64,000 nt of DNA. It comes from Burkholderia sp. S171 (GTDB taxonomy: Bacteria > Pseudomonadota > Gammaproteobacteria > Burkholderiales > Burkholderiaceae). Shown here piece after piece: positions 62,682-64,000 of the stretch (positions are counted from its first letter, which is position 1; every line of letters begins with the position of its first letter). The position numbers and the translations under genes were made by a program. The stretch is taken from positions 532,331 through 596,330 of the forward strand of contig NZ_LMUF01000007.1 of assembly GCF_009766085.1 (NCBI RefSeq). The letters run 5' to 3'. The notes below the pieces were generated by a model. It ran no database searches, was not told the origin of the DNA, and saw nothing but the letters and a program-made list of their open reading frames with translations.

Positions 62682-63767
62682 ATGTCTACAGTCATGTCGA
62701 ACGTTTCAATCCGCGACCTGGAGATCCAGCTGGGCTCCAATAAGATCATCGAGTCGCTCGATCTTGAGGTCGAACCGGGGGAGTTCCTCGTTTTGCTGGG
62801 CCCTTCGGGGTGCGGTAAATCCACGTTGCTGCACAGCATTGCGGGGTTGATCGATGTAAGCGGCGGCAGCATCGAAATCGGTGGTCAGGATATGACGTGG
62901 GCCGATCCGAAAGATCGCGGTATCGCGCTCGTGTTCCAGTCTTACGCGCTGTATCCGACCATGAACGTCGAGCGTAATCTCTCGTTTGGTTTGCGTATAG
63001 CGGGTACGCCTAAAGCCGAGATCGAGCGGCGCGTCACGCGAGCGGCCGAGATGTTGCAGCTTGGGCCATTGCTCAAACGTCGGCCCGCGCAGTTGTCGGG
63101 CGGGCAGCGTCAGCGCGTGGCAATCGGCCGGGCGATCGTGCGTGAAGCGGACGTGTTTCTCTTCGACGAACCGCTCTCCAACCTTGATGCCAAGCTGCGC
63201 ACGGAACTCAGGCGCGAGTTGAAGCAACTGCATAAGCGTCTCGGCGCAACCATGATCTACGTGACCCACGACCAGGTTGAAGCGATGACGCTGGCGACTC
63301 GCATGGCGGTCATGCGCGGTGGGGTAATTCAGCAGATCGGCACGCCCGCCGAGGTGTATGCGCATCCGAATAATCTGTTCGTGGCGACGTTCCTTGGCTC
63401 GCCGGGGATGAACCTCCTGAAGGGCGCGTTGCATCGCGAGGTCGGTGGAGTGCGATTTCGCAATGAGCATGTTGATATCGATGTCACCGCGTATCCGTTT
63501 CTGCAGTCACCGCCGGAGAAGCAGCCGTGCGTGCTCGGGGTGCGTCCCGAGGATGTTTCCATCGATCCTGCGTTCAGGCATCGCGGAACAGTGTCGCTGG
63601 TTGAACCGATGGGAAATCATCGGGTAATTTGGCTCGATTATCATGGCGCTCAGATTGCGTCGATTGCGCAGGATACGGCGACCGTGGTGGTTGACGAAAT
63701 CACCGGGTTTTCAATTGACGGGAAGCGCGTTTCGCTCTTTGATGAAACTAGCGGCGATCGACTTTAG
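62682..63767 (+). CDS. Sugar ABC importer, ATPase (UgpC/MsmK/MalK family)
   Basis: A 361-residue cytoplasmic ATPase with the CUT1 layout. Walker A is GPSGCGKST, the Q-loop FQSYALYP, the signature LSGGQRQRVAIGRA, Walker B VFLFDEPLSNLDAK, and the H-loop YVTHDQVEAM. The C-terminal regulatory OB/TOBE part includes VLGVRPEDVSID and VEPMGNHRVIWLDYHG. It drives the importer encoded just upstream; some members serve several importers. An internal ATG (MSNVSIRD, five codons later) is a possible start. It is the last gene in the window. Confidence 0.93.
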   Translation: MSTVMSNVSIRDLEIQLGSNKIIESLDLEVEPGEFLVLLGPSGCGKSTLLHSIAGLIDVSGGSIEIGGQDMTWADPKDRGIALVFQSYALYPTMNVERNLSFGLRIAGTPKAEIERRVTRAAEMLQLGPLLKRRPAQLSGGQRQRVAIGRAIVREADVFLFDEPLSNLDAKLRTELRRELKQLHKRLGATMIYVTHDQVEAMTLATRMAVMRGGVIQQIGTPAEVYAHPNNLFVATFLGSPGMNLLKGALHREVGGVRFRNEHVDIDVTAYPFLQSPPEKQPCVLGVRPEDVSIDPAFRHRGTVSLVEPMGNHRVIWLDYHGAQIASIAQDTATVVVDEITGFSIDGKRVSLFDETSGDRL

Positions 63768-63949
63768 GGGTTTCGTTCGCACTGTTCAGGGGTTTTTGGG
63801 GGGGACGGGGCAGGGTCGACGGGTTAGGTTTTGGGGTTAGTGGTCGGGCGGCCGGGTTTGGTGCCGGGTTGGTGCTTTCGGCCTTAGTGGTCTACGAGAG
63901 TCAGATTTTCTCTTTATCATTGTTAGCCACTGTGCGTGGCGGCACGTCA

Positions 63950-63975
63950 TTTCTTTGTCCAAAGCGACAAAGAAA
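63950..63975. repeat. Inverted repeat of an intergenic repeat family
   Basis: TTTCTTTGTC (63950-63959) pairs perfectly with GACAAAGAAA (63966-63975) around six bases, and GCAAAGAAAACGCTTT follows to the window edge. The preceding part, ACTGTGCGTGGCGGCAC, forms a small imperfect stem. Purine-rich CAAAGAAA intergenic repeats of this type are common in Burkholderia-group genomes; the full unit probably extends beyond the window. The rest of 63768-64000 is G/T-rich and has no supported gene. Confidence 0.6.
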
Positions 63976-64000
63976 CGAAGCAAAGAAAACGCTTTCAAAC

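Overview
The window looks like chromosomal DNA of a Burkholderiaceae bacterium, most likely Paraburkholderia or Caballeronia. The support is a GC-rich composition with strong GC3 bias, GGAG-type ribosome sites, and gene sets typical of that group: a bcsD/bcsP-type cellulose operon, paired periplasmic YceI proteins, a Fur-controlled PepSY/TonB receptor locus and a kaiC-kaiB-kaiB operon. The genus call is inference from protein similarity. I saw no rRNA, tRNA, CRISPR array, integrase or complete insertion sequence.

Layout. 1-1.08 kb is a decayed patch: the 5' part of an enoyl-CoA hydratase gene running off the left edge, the C-terminal half of an MFS transporter with two frameshifts, and the tail of a CaiB/BaiF CoA-transferase, the last two cut at the same point. 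1.09-7.6 kb holds single genes: an MFS transporter, a PRC-barrel lipoprotein, an ankyrin protein, a DUF938 methyltransferase, a Rieske oxygenase and two small proteins. 7.8-12.8 kb is an iron-uptake locus bracketed by two Fur boxes (small membrane proteins, a PepSY protein and a convergent siderophore receptor). 12.9-17.6 kb is a FadR-type regulator divergent from a ribose-type ABC importer. 17.8-21.1 kb has two YceI proteins, an NmrA-like protein and an SDR lacking the usual active-site Tyr and Lys.

21.1-34.3 kb is a complete cellulose operon on the minus strand, in transcription order bcsD-bcsP-bcsQ-bcsA-bcsB-bcsZ-bcsC, tightly coupled from bcsP onward. BcsA keeps the catalytic and PilZ (c-di-GMP) motifs. 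BcsC carries an unusually long Tyr/Gln/Pro-rich segment. 35.3-38.1 kb is an ECF sigma factor cluster with two YciI/DGPF proteins and a VOC protein. 38.2-42.4 kb is a four-carbon acid-sugar catabolic operon (KdgT-type permease, DUF1537 kinase, PdxA2-type dehydrogenase, DeoR regulator). 42.7-47.1 kb is an Lhr-type helicase. 47.6-52.4 kb contains an AraC regulator, an unknown membrane protein, a VOC protein and an AbiEi/AbiEii-type toxin-antitoxin pair.

The most interesting block is 52.4-57.9 kb: a minus-strand operon kaiC-kaiB-kaiB-hybrid histidine kinase with overlapping start/stop codons, divergent from a GAF-histidine kinase. It has no kaiA, and its KaiC carries a predicted C-terminal coiled-coil extension. 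It looks like a KaiA-independent Kai signalling module with its own output kinase. The window ends with a GH1 beta-glucosidase and a CUT1 sugar ABC importer (58.1-63.8 kb) behind a perfect LacI-family operator, followed by a small inverted repeat at the right edge.
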